NCBI GenBank assembly: GCA_030550095.1
Contig: JAUQQA010000001.1
Location: 124,001 to 188,000, forward strand
From: Chloroflexota bacterium
GTDB lineage: Bacteria > Chloroflexota > Anaerolineae > J036 > Brachytrichaceae
DNA length: 64,000 nucleotides
Direction of reading: 5' to 3'
Shown here: positions 41,261 through 48,187 of the stretch, in pieces
Layout: each line of letters opens with the position of its first letter
Numbering within the stretch: position 1 is the stretch's first letter
Program-made: the position numbers and the translations under genes
Notes under the pieces: model-generated
Seen by the model: only the letters and a program-made list of their open reading frames with translations
Told to the model about the DNA's origin: nothing
Databases searched by the model: none

Positions 41261-42187
41261 CTACTGCTGCCTGGCAATCGGTTGATACGTTTGAATCAAC
41301 GCGCGCAGCGCCTTAACAACATCCTCTGTTCTCGCGTTAAGCCCCCACATCATGCGCCAGTAACCTTGTGGGTCAAGCACGTAAGTGCTGGCGCTGTGGT
41401 CCACAATGTAGAAGCCATCTGCCTTCGGCGGACCAGCGCGGAAGCGCGCGCCGTACTCCAACGCAATTTGCCGCACCACCTCTTCAGCACCCGTCAACCC
41501 TATGAACGTGGGGTCGAAGCTGCGTACATAGGTGCGCAATCGCTCGGGTGTGTCGCGCGTGCCGTCCACGCTGACGAAGACGAACTGGACGTGCTTTGCT
41601 TCTTCGCCCAGGGCTTGCTTCACGCGCCGCATCTCGTAGAGCGAGAGCGGGCACACATCGGGGCAATGCGTATAGCCGAAGAACATCACCACGAACTTGC
41701 CGCGCAGGTCGCTCAGCCGAAACGGCGTGCCTGCGTCGCTCGTGAGCGTGAAGTCAGGCATGAGGCGCGGCGGCTCGACGTAGGCGATGTTGTCGGTCGC
41801 TGAGACGCGCGCTTCGCGGTTTGTTTGGCCGTAGAGGTAACCAACGATGGCAATTGCAGCGACGCTCACGAACATCACTAGGCTGTATGCGCGGCGCTCC
41901 TTTGAACCACCAATCCACATGAGCGCCAGCGCGATCAAAACGCTGAGTGCGCCGAAGATGAACATGAGCGCCGGACCCATGCCTTCAGCTAGCGGCGCGC
42001 CGCAAATGAACGCCCATAGCGCCTCAGGTGCTTCGGCGAGCAGTCGAAGGTCTTGCAAGTACACCGCGCCGAAGAAGACCATGACGGCGCCAAACCCGAT
42101 CAGCGTTGAAGCAAGCAAGAGACGCCCGAAGCTTCCTTTGCCCTTGCTTTCCTTCGCAGCAAGCGCGTTCATCGTAGGCTCGTGCAT
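41261..42187 (-). CDS. SCO1/SenC copper chaperone with extra N-terminal membrane domain
   Basis: A 308-aa protein for CuA-site assembly. Residues about 20-122 hold three membrane helices, more than the single helix of typical Sco proteins. The thioredoxin-like Sco domain begins near 140: Cys175 and Cys179 (CPDVC) and His264 (VDHSAS) are the copper ligands. It lies directly downstream of the ba3 oxidase genes on the same strand, separated by a strong terminator-like hairpin, and has its own GAGGA site. Confidence 0.92.
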   Translation of the reverse strand: MHEPTMNALAAKESKGKGSFGRLLLASTLIGFGAVMVFFGAVYLQDLRLLAEAPEALWAFICGAPLAEGMGPALMFIFGALSVLIALALMWIGGSKERRAYSLVMFVSVAAIAIVGYLYGQTNREARVSATDNIAYVEPPRLMPDFTLTSDAGTPFRLSDLRGKFVVMFFGYTHCPDVCPLSLYEMRRVKQALGEEAKHVQFVFVSVDGTRDTPERLRTYVRSFDPTFIGLTGAEEVVRQIALEYGARFRAGPPKADGFYIVDHSASTYVLDPQGYWRMMWGLNARTEDVVKALRALIQTYQPIARQQ

Positions 42188-42221
42188 TGCTTTTCCTCAC
42201 TGTGGCTAAGCCACAAAGTAA

Positions 42222-42246
42222 GGGGCGGGTTTGAAACACCCGCCCC
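42222..42246 (-). terminator. Hairpin terminator after the ba3 oxidase genes
   Basis: GGGGCGGGT (42222-42230) pairs with ACCCGCCCC (42238-42246), 9 bp with a 7-nt loop. On the minus strand it is followed by TTACTTTG. A second small GTGGC/GCCAC hairpin lies next to it at about 42202-42214. It separates coxA from the Sco gene and would lower Sco expression relative to the oxidase. Confidence 0.65.
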
Positions 42247-42266
42247 CGTTTCCTTGCATCACAACC

Positions 42267-43982
42267 TCACGGCATGGGCGCGTTGCTCGAGGGCACGTAG
42301 CGCTGGATGTTCCAACCACTCTGGAAGTCCAGCGTCTCGGCGAAGACAGGACCGTACGCCATGAGCAGCAACAGCGCCAGCACGCCGAGCCAAATGCCCC
42401 AACGCTCGAACCACAGCGGCGAGGTGGTGTCGCCGCTCTTCGTGGTGATCGGCACCTCGCCTTCTGGCGCAGGCTGCCGCGAGAGGAAGAGCGTGCCGAA
42501 GATGTTCACGTAGAGCAGGATCGAGCTGATCAGCAAGATCACGCCCGAGACGGCGGTGACGTCCAACCAGAAGCGCATCGGTTCTGTGACGTAAGGTGCA
42601 GTGCCTGTGATCGAGCGCCGCGGCGCGCCGTTCAAGCCGGCCTCACCCATCGCCAAGCCGAACAGCGTCATGCCGATAAACCATGTCGCGGCTTGCCAAA
42701 CCGCCATGCGCTTGCTGAAGAGCGCGCGCCCGCGGATGGCGGGCAGCATCCAATACAACACGCTGATGTAGGTGAGCGTCACCGCGCTGCCCAGGGTTTG
42801 GTGGAAGTGCGCGGGCACCCACGAAGTATTGTGCACGGTCGCATTGAGCTGCGACGAGGCGTTGATGATGCCGCTGAAGCCGCCTGCAATGAAGTTCAAC
42901 ATGCCGAACAACTGCGCGGCAACCACGGGGTCGCTCCAGCGCTGCTTCCAAACCCAGTCAATCAAACCTTTTGCGCCGTTGTTGCGCCCTGCGCTCTCCA
43001 AGGCAGCGCCGACGTTGAACGCCGTCATGAAGCTCGGGATGCTCACGACGAGCGTCAAGAACGCCTGCAAGCCTTTCGACGACGCACTGATGCCAGGATC
43101 GCTGAACTGGTGATGCACACCCACCGGCACCGAGAACAGCAAGAACATGATGAACGCCACGCGCGCCAACGGCTCGCTGAACAAACGTCCGCCTGCTTGC
43201 TTGGGCAGCATGGTGTACCAGCTCACATAGGCTGGCAACAGCCAGAAATAGACCAGCGGGTGACCAAAGAACCAGAACAGCGTGCGCCCAAGCTGCGGGT
43301 CAACCGTGCGCAGCAGCCCTAGCGAAGCAGGGAGCAGCATGAACAAAATCTCAATCGCAACGCCGATCGTCGCCACGTCCCACATGATGAACGTGACCAA
43401 CATGATGAACACCGCCAGCGGCACGCGCTCGTTGGGGTGTTCGCGTTTCCAGTCGCGGTAGGTGAAGAACAAGATCGCCGAGGCGATCCAAGAGCCGAGC
43501 ACCAGCAGCACCAAGCCAAGGTAGAACGGCGCCGGCGCGATCATCGGCGGGTAGAACGTGTAAAGCACCGCAGAGCGCTGCGGCTCAAGCAGCAACACCG
43601 CCAACATCGTCACCAGCCCCACGAACATCGAGGCATACGCCACCCAAGCCGCTTGTTGGAAGCGCAACGGGCGCTGCAGGCTGCGCTCGGTGACGAAATA
43701 CATGAAGCCGATGATGAAGAACGTGGTGAAGAACAAGGCGTTCATCACCCCGTGCGCCGTCACTGCCTGGTAGTAGTAGCTGAAGACGGGGATGGTCGGG
43801 AAGTACTGCACAAACGTCGGCGAGCGGTGAAAAGTCTGGAACGGCCCCATGAAGATGCCGATCATGAGGGCGAAGAACGCCGTCAGGATGTGCGCGCCGA
43901 CGAGCAGCCGCTCACGCCTCACCAACTTCAGGGTGCGCGGCGAGGCGGGCATTTCGATTTGGGTCAGACTGATCGAAGCCAT
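42267..43982 (-). CDS. coxA: ba3-type cytochrome c oxidase subunit I
   Basis: A 571-aa haem-copper oxygen reductase catalytic subunit, B (ba3) family. It has a haem b ligand at His77 (TAHGVM), the CuB His241 and cross-linked Tyr245 (GHPLVYFWLLPAY), CuB His290-His291 (GVHHQFSDPG), and haem ligands His385/His393/His395 in HNTSWVPAHFHQTLG. The GHPLVY--LLP pattern without the A-family ExPxY and D-channel features indicates B-type. The ATG at 43982 has an AAGGAG site at ideal spacing. It follows subunits IIa and II in one operon. Confidence 0.95.
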   Translation of the reverse strand: MASISLTQIEMPASPRTLKLVRRERLLVGAHILTAFFALMIGIFMGPFQTFHRSPTFVQYFPTIPVFSYYYQAVTAHGVMNALFFTTFFIIGFMYFVTERSLQRPLRFQQAAWVAYASMFVGLVTMLAVLLLEPQRSAVLYTFYPPMIAPAPFYLGLVLLVLGSWIASAILFFTYRDWKREHPNERVPLAVFIMLVTFIMWDVATIGVAIEILFMLLPASLGLLRTVDPQLGRTLFWFFGHPLVYFWLLPAYVSWYTMLPKQAGGRLFSEPLARVAFIMFLLFSVPVGVHHQFSDPGISASSKGLQAFLTLVVSIPSFMTAFNVGAALESAGRNNGAKGLIDWVWKQRWSDPVVAAQLFGMLNFIAGGFSGIINASSQLNATVHNTSWVPAHFHQTLGSAVTLTYISVLYWMLPAIRGRALFSKRMAVWQAATWFIGMTLFGLAMGEAGLNGAPRRSITGTAPYVTEPMRFWLDVTAVSGVILLISSILLYVNIFGTLFLSRQPAPEGEVPITTKSGDTTSPLWFERWGIWLGVLALLLLMAYGPVFAETLDFQSGWNIQRYVPSSNAPMP

Positions 43983-44018
43983 GAGCACAACTCCTTACAC
44001 AACAAAATGGGGGTGTGG

Positions 44019-44504
44019 TCATTCCACCTGCACGGTGGCATACATCACATGATGCCCAGCACCGCAGTAGTGGTTGCAAATGATGCTGTACTTACCCGGC
44101 CGATTGAAGCGCACCGTGGTGCGCGCAATCTGCCCAGGTACTAGCTCGAGATTCGCGGTGTGCCCTTCGATCTGGAAGCCGTGCATCACGTCAATGCTGG
44201 TCACGTAGAAGGTCACTTCAGAGCCAACCGGAAAACGCAGGGTTGGCGGCGTGCCCAGCCCAGGGCCTGCCTCAAACGCCCACGACTTTGCGATGATGTA
44301 TGCCTCGTAGCGATTGCCAGCGAGTTGGCGGATGCCAGGACGTGCGAACTCGGTCTGCTCCAGGTTGCGCGGATCAATGCGATCCACGGGGCTGGGCAGG
44401 CGGATGCCGAAGAACGCCACCGCCACAATGGTGGCAGCAGCAAACGCACCCAACACTGAGGTCACAGCAAGCAACCAGTAACGTTCGATGCGATTAAGCT
44501 CCAT
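44019..44504 (-). CDS. coxB: ba3-type cytochrome c oxidase subunit II (CuA)
   Basis: A 161-aa protein with a single N-terminal membrane helix (about 10-33) and a periplasmic cupredoxin domain. CuA ligands are His108, Cys143, Cys147, His151 and Met154 (CNHYCGAGHHVM), with the bridging carbonyl of His145. One helix instead of two is typical for the ba3 group. It accepts electrons from cytochrome c and passes them to subunit I. It lies between subunit IIa and subunit I, with an AAGGAGG site. Confidence 0.95.
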   Translation of the reverse strand: MELNRIERYWLLAVTSVLGAFAAATIVAVAFFGIRLPSPVDRIDPRNLEQTEFARPGIRQLAGNRYEAYIIAKSWAFEAGPGLGTPPTLRFPVGSEVTFYVTSIDVMHGFQIEGHTANLELVPGQIARTTVRFNRPGKYSIICNHYCGAGHHVMYATVQVE

Positions 44505-44528
44505 ATCGTTCAGCCTCCTTCTGCGAAC

Positions 44529-44696
44529 TTACCCACCTGCACCTCGTTCGATCACCGTGAGGAACCACAAGTACGCCCAGTACAGGGCATAACCAAGCAA
44601 CATGACGAACAAGAAGAGCACAATCCCGCGGGGCTGAAACCCACTGTGCTCACCATCCCGTTCGTCAACGGGGGGCATTGGAGATTGCTCTCGCAT
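44529..44696 (-). CDS. Small single-helix subunit (IIa-like) of the ba3 oxidase
   Basis: A 55-aa protein with one membrane helix (about 27-48, rich in Leu/Phe/Tyr/Trp), directly upstream of subunit II. Size, topology and gene position match the CoxIIa subunit that completes the missing helix of ba3 subunit II. The frame can be extended to a TTG at 44732, but the ATG at 44696 has a good AGGAGTG site. It is the first gene of the oxidase operon. Confidence 0.8.
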   Translation of the reverse strand: MREQSPMPPVDERDGEHSGFQPRGIVLFLFVMLLGYALYWAYLWFLTVIERGAGG

Positions 44697-44908
44697 GGAA
44701 TTCACTCCTGAACTCGTCCTAGGATACTGCAAACATCTTTCTTTGCGACTGAGCCGACGCTCTCTGATGTAGGCATTCTCGTTGCACCCAACACCAGACA
44801 GACGGGCAGATGAGCACTACCCACGCGACCAGTACAAAACTGCAACAACTTACGTGCTCAACTCGCTTCTCGCTCGCTACAATCGCCTACAGACCACAGG
44901 AGGCTGCT

Positions 44909-45322
44909 ATGGACCAATACAAGGTGCGCGACTGGATGACCACCAACCCGGTGACGATCACGCCGCAGACCTCGCTCGCAGAGGCGCACCGCATCATGAA
45001 GCAAAAGCGCGTGCGCCGCTTGCCTGTGCTGGAGAACGGCAAGCTCGTTGGCATCGTCGCGTTGAGCGACGTGCTTGAAGCAGAACCTTCCAGCGCTACG
45101 ACGCTGAGCATTTACGAGATCAACTATCTGCTGGCGGAGATGAAAGTCGAGAAGATCATGAAGCGCAACGTGATCACCGTCACCCCCGACACGCCCATCC
45201 GCGAAGCGGCTAACCTGATGCTCACACACAAGATCGGCGGCTTGCCCGTGGTGGAAAACGGCAAACTCGTCGGCATCATCACCGAGTCCGACATCTTCCG
45301 CATGATCGTGCGCACAATGTAG
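44909..45322 (+). CDS. CBS-domain pair protein
   Basis: A 137-aa Bateman module with two CBS repeats (VRDWMTTNPVTI... and VEKIMKRNVITV...), each ending in LPV--NGKLVGI. It is related to the CBS protein at 20890 but not identical. It has a clear AGGAGGC site and TACAAT (44878-44883) as a probable -10 about 25 nt upstream. It probably senses adenine nucleotides. The partner is unknown; it is divergent from the oxidase operon. Confidence 0.9.
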   Translation: MDQYKVRDWMTTNPVTITPQTSLAEAHRIMKQKRVRRLPVLENGKLVGIVALSDVLEAEPSSATTLSIYEINYLLAEMKVEKIMKRNVITVTPDTPIREAANLMLTHKIGGLPVVENGKLVGIITESDIFRMIVRTM

Positions 45323-45347
45323 GGCGCGACCTATACGACACCCACCT

Positions 45348-45376
45348 TTGACAGGCGAGCAGGCACCCGTTACACT
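45348..45376 (+). promoter_or_regulatory. cimA promoter (TTGACA - 17 nt - TACACT)
   Basis: A perfect -35 TTGACA (45348-45353), an ideal 17-nt spacer, and -10 TACACT (45371-45376, 4/6 to TATAAT). The predicted transcription start is about 7 nt downstream, placing the leader-peptide ATG (45391) almost at the 5' end. Confidence 0.8.
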
Positions 45377-45390
45377 CTGCGCCCAGAACC

Positions 45391-45483
45391 ATGCAGGCTA
45401 CATTCGCCACATACGCGATTGGGGTGATTTGCCCGATTATTGCGGGTGAACGACGCGCGCCCGAATCGCGGATGGCGAGCTGA
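45391..45483 (+). CDS. Putative Ile-rich leader peptide of cimA
   Basis: A 30-codon ORF with ATG near the predicted transcript 5' end. Its core reads AIGVICPIIAG, with Ile codons (all ATT) at positions 10, 13, 16 and 17, plus one Val. The dense Ile cluster lies just before a gene for isoleucine-precursor synthesis. Segment 2 of the attenuator lies 11-20 nt before its stop codon, so a ribosome finishing translation would cover it. No homology is claimed; the assignment rests on codon content and RNA geometry. Confidence 0.75.
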   Translation: MQATFATYAIGVICPIIAGERRAPESRMAS

Positions 45484-45536
45484 GCCGAGCACACCAGACG
45501 CGCAGCAGAAAGCCCTCCGACGATTCGGAGGGCTTT
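45414..45536 (+). promoter_or_regulatory. Transcription attenuator controlling cimA
   Basis: Three mutually exclusive pairings are visible. Segment 1 CGCGATT (45414-45420, holding the first Ile codon) pairs with AATCGCG (45464-45470). Segment 2 CCGAATCG (45461-45468) pairs perfectly with CGATTCGG (45521-45528), the loop and lower 3' arm of the terminator. The terminator itself is 45509-45536. A ribosome stalled at Ile codons 13-17 would mask segment 1, release segment 2 and favour read-through. Completed translation would favour termination. Pairings are by eye; energies were not computed. Confidence 0.75.
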
Positions 45537-45539
45537 TTT
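45509..45539 (+). terminator. Intrinsic terminator in the cimA leader
   Basis: AAAGCCCTCCGA (45509-45520) and TCGGAGGGCTTT (45525-45536) form a perfect 12-bp stem with a CGAT loop and a six-T run (45534-45539). It lies upstream of cimA rather than after a gene, which marks it as an attenuator element. Confidence 0.9.
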
Positions 45540-45559
45540 GTTGAGGCACGAGGTCAACC

Positions 45560-47131
45560 ATGAGCACCCTTCTCTACGACACCACTTTGCGCGACGGCGC
45601 CCAAGGCGAAGGCGTCAATTTCTCGGTTGAAGACAAGCTGCGCATCGCTCAGCGCCTCGATGAGTTCGGCATGCACTACATCGAAGGCGGCTGGCCTGGG
45701 AGCAACCCCAAAGACGCGACGTTCTTCCAACGCGCGCAGGCTATTCGCTGGAAACATGCGCGCTTGGCAGCGTTCGGCAGCACGCGCAAAGCACACACGC
45801 GCGTCGAGGATGATCCTCAAATCCGCGCGCTCCTCGAGGCGAACACGCCTGTGGTCACGCTCGTGGCAAAAACGAGCACCCTGCACGTCACTCACGTGCT
45901 GGAGACCACGCTCGAGGAGAACTTGAACATGATCCGCGACAGCGTCGCTTTCTTCAAGCAGCACGGCAAGGAAGTGATGCACGACGCCGAGCATTTCTTC
46001 GACGGCTTCAAGCTAGACAAGGAGTATGCGCTCGCTACACTGCGCGCCGCGCGCGACGCCGGTGCGGATTGGCTCGTGTTGTGCGACACGAACGGCGGCA
46101 CCATGCCGTGGGAGGTCGAAGAGATCGTCCGCTACACCATCCAAACGCTGCGCGCTGAGGCGCCCAACCGTCCGCTGCGCTTTGGCATCCACGCGCACAA
46201 CGACGCAGGCGTGGCGGTGGCAAACAGCCTCGCCGCCGTGCGCGCAGGATGTGAGCAGGTGCAGGGCACCATCAACGGCATCGGCGAGCGCGTGGGCAAC
46301 TGCGACCTCGTGACCACGCTCGCCAACCTCAAGCTCAAAATGAACGACGACTGCGTGAGCGATGAAAAGCTGCGCGGGCTTACGGAACTTTCGCGCTTTG
46401 TCTTTGAGGTCGCTAACCTCACGCCCGACATTCGCCAACCCTACGTGGGCCAAGCCGCATTCGCGCACAAAGGCGGGATCCACGTCTCCGCCATTCTCAA
46501 GGTTGAGGAAAGCTACCAACACATTGACCCCGCGCGCGTGGGCAACCAAAAGCGCGTGCTCGTGAGCGAGCTGAGCGGGCGCGGCAACATCGCCTACAAG
46601 GCAAAGGAGTTCGGCCTAGACCCCAACAGCGTCGAGGTGCGCCAAGTGTTGCAGCGCATCAAAGAGCTGGAGAACCGCGGGTTCTTCTTCGAGGGCGCAG
46701 ATGCCAGCTTGGAGCTGATGCTGCGCCGCGCGCAGCCGGGCTATGCGCCGCTCTTCGAGCTGCTGGACTACATGGTCGTGGTGGAACACCGCGAAGGGCG
46801 CGGCGTCCTCGCCGAGGCAAGCGTCAAGATCCGTGTGGACGGCGAGGTGACGCACACCGTCGCCGAGGGCAACGGGCCGATCCACGCGTTGGACCTCGCC
46901 ACGCGCAAAGCGCTGATCCCGCATTACCCCAAGCTCAAGCGCGTGCGCCTGGTGGACTACAAGGTGCGCATCATCGACAGCGACCAAGCCACCGGCGCTA
47001 CCACGCGCGTGACGATTGACTCCACCAACGGACACCGCACTTGGACCACAGTTGGCAGCTCGGCGAACATCGTGGATGCCTCTTGGCAGGCACTCGCCGA
47101 CTCCATGGAGTATGCCTTGCTGATTGCATAA
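45560..47131 (+). CDS. cimA: (R)-citramalate synthase
   Basis: A 523-aa member of the LeuA/CimA family. It condenses pyruvate and acetyl-CoA to citramalate, the threonine-independent route to 2-ketobutyrate and isoleucine. An N-terminal TIM barrel has YDTTLRDGAQGEG, CDTNGGT and the metal motif HAHND, with the AAFAHKGGIHVSA lid segment. The C-terminal LeuA-type regulatory domain (about 390-523) likely binds isoleucine. GWPGSNP and DAEHFFDG are typical of the long CimA subgroup. It is controlled by an upstream Ile-codon leader and terminator. Confidence 0.93.
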   Translation: MSTLLYDTTLRDGAQGEGVNFSVEDKLRIAQRLDEFGMHYIEGGWPGSNPKDATFFQRAQAIRWKHARLAAFGSTRKAHTRVEDDPQIRALLEANTPVVTLVAKTSTLHVTHVLETTLEENLNMIRDSVAFFKQHGKEVMHDAEHFFDGFKLDKEYALATLRAARDAGADWLVLCDTNGGTMPWEVEEIVRYTIQTLRAEAPNRPLRFGIHAHNDAGVAVANSLAAVRAGCEQVQGTINGIGERVGNCDLVTTLANLKLKMNDDCVSDEKLRGLTELSRFVFEVANLTPDIRQPYVGQAAFAHKGGIHVSAILKVEESYQHIDPARVGNQKRVLVSELSGRGNIAYKAKEFGLDPNSVEVRQVLQRIKELENRGFFFEGADASLELMLRRAQPGYAPLFELLDYMVVVEHREGRGVLAEASVKIRVDGEVTHTVAEGNGPIHALDLATRKALIPHYPKLKRVRLVDYKVRIIDSDQATGATTRVTIDSTNGHRTWTTVGSSANIVDASWQALADSMEYALLIA

Positions 47132-47248
47132 ACCCGGCGCGCAGCCCTGCCAACATCGCTCTAATTTTCCTTTGGCACACTCGGCGCGGCTTCGCGCGGG
47201 CAGCCGCGCGGCAGCACAACGTTCTTTGGTCACAATCTGGAGCACGCC

Positions 47249-48169
47249 ATGATTCGCGTCGAAGGCTTAAAAAAGTCCTACGGCACGATTCAAGCGCTGC
47301 GCGGTGTGAGCTTCCACGTTGCCGCAGGCGAGATCGTCGGTTTGCTCGGACCGAACGGCGCAGGCAAATCCACCATCATCAAGATCCTCACGGGCTACCT
47401 ACAACCCGATGAGGGCGTTGCTGAGGTGGATGGGCTGGACGTGGTCACACATCGCCTCGAAGTGCAAGCGCGCATTGGCTACTTGCCGGAGACCACGCCG
47501 CTCTACCCCGACATGACCGTTCAGGCGTACCTGAAGTGGATCGCCGATCTGCGCCAAATCCCGCCCGATAAGCAACGCGAATACATCTCAGAAGCGGTCT
47601 ATGCCACAGACATCGCCAGCTTTCTCAACCGCCCCATCGGCAAGTTGAGCAAAGGCATGCGCCAGCGCGTGGGGATCGCGCAGGCAATCCTGCACAAGCC
47701 GCGCCTGCTGATCCTCGACGAGCCGACGATTGGGCTTGACCCGACGCAACTGGTCGAGATCCGCCAGCTCATCCGAACGCTCGCCGAGCGCAGCACAGTG
47801 CTCTTCTCCAGCCACATCTTGCCAGAGGTCGAGGCGGTATGTCACCGCGCGATCATCATCATGAACGGCGAGATCAAAGCCGACGCGCGCCTGAGCGACC
47901 TCGCGGCAACCAACAACGCGATCCTCACGCTTCAGCGCCCGGTAGCCGAGTTTGAGCGCACCGTGCGCGCTGTGCCCGGCGTGCAAAAGGTGGAGCGCAT
48001 CGCCAGCGACGGCGGGCTGAGCTATCGCGTGTACGGCGCGCCCAACGCCGACCTCTGCCCAGCGCTCTATGCCGCCGCTACGCAGAACGGCTGGCCCCTG
48101 CGCGAGCTGCGCGAGGACCGCCGCACGTTGGAGAGCGTGTTCAACGAGCTTGCGATGCAAGCCGCGTAA
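47249..48169 (+). CDS. ABC transporter ATP-binding protein (GldA-like)
   Basis: A 306-aa ATPase: Walker A GPNGAGKS at 34-41, signature LSKGMRQRV near 134 and Walker B LLILDEPTIGLDP with the catalytic Glu, then a C-terminal extension of about 80 residues typical of the GldA/NatA group. A GGAG site precedes the ATG. It forms a three-gene unit with the permease-GldG fusion 18 nt downstream and the DUF4340 gene. Gld-type ABC systems are linked to gliding in Bacteroidota and occur widely elsewhere with unknown cargo. Confidence 0.92.
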   Translation: MIRVEGLKKSYGTIQALRGVSFHVAAGEIVGLLGPNGAGKSTIIKILTGYLQPDEGVAEVDGLDVVTHRLEVQARIGYLPETTPLYPDMTVQAYLKWIADLRQIPPDKQREYISEAVYATDIASFLNRPIGKLSKGMRQRVGIAQAILHKPRLLILDEPTIGLDPTQLVEIRQLIRTLAERSTVLFSSHILPEVEAVCHRAIIIMNGEIKADARLSDLAATNNAILTLQRPVAEFERTVRAVPGVQKVERIASDGGLSYRVYGAPNADLCPALYAAATQNGWPLRELREDRRTLESVFNELAMQAA

Positions 48170-48187
48170 CTGGGGAGGTGTGAAGGG

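Noticed and set aside
42231-43322. Plus-strand frame opposite coxA
   Set aside because: Shadow with Arg/Gln/His-rich composition. coxA on the other strand has all catalytic residues.
45509-45539. Ordinary terminator of the CBS gene ending at 45322
   Set aside because: It lies about 190 nt beyond that gene, behind a consensus promoter and a leader ORF, and pairs alternatively with the leader, so an attenuator fits better.
47132-47248. Riboswitch or RNA gene before the Gld ABC ATPase
   Set aside because: GC-rich repeats there can fold, but no conserved riboswitch core, tRNA T-loop or terminator was recognisable.
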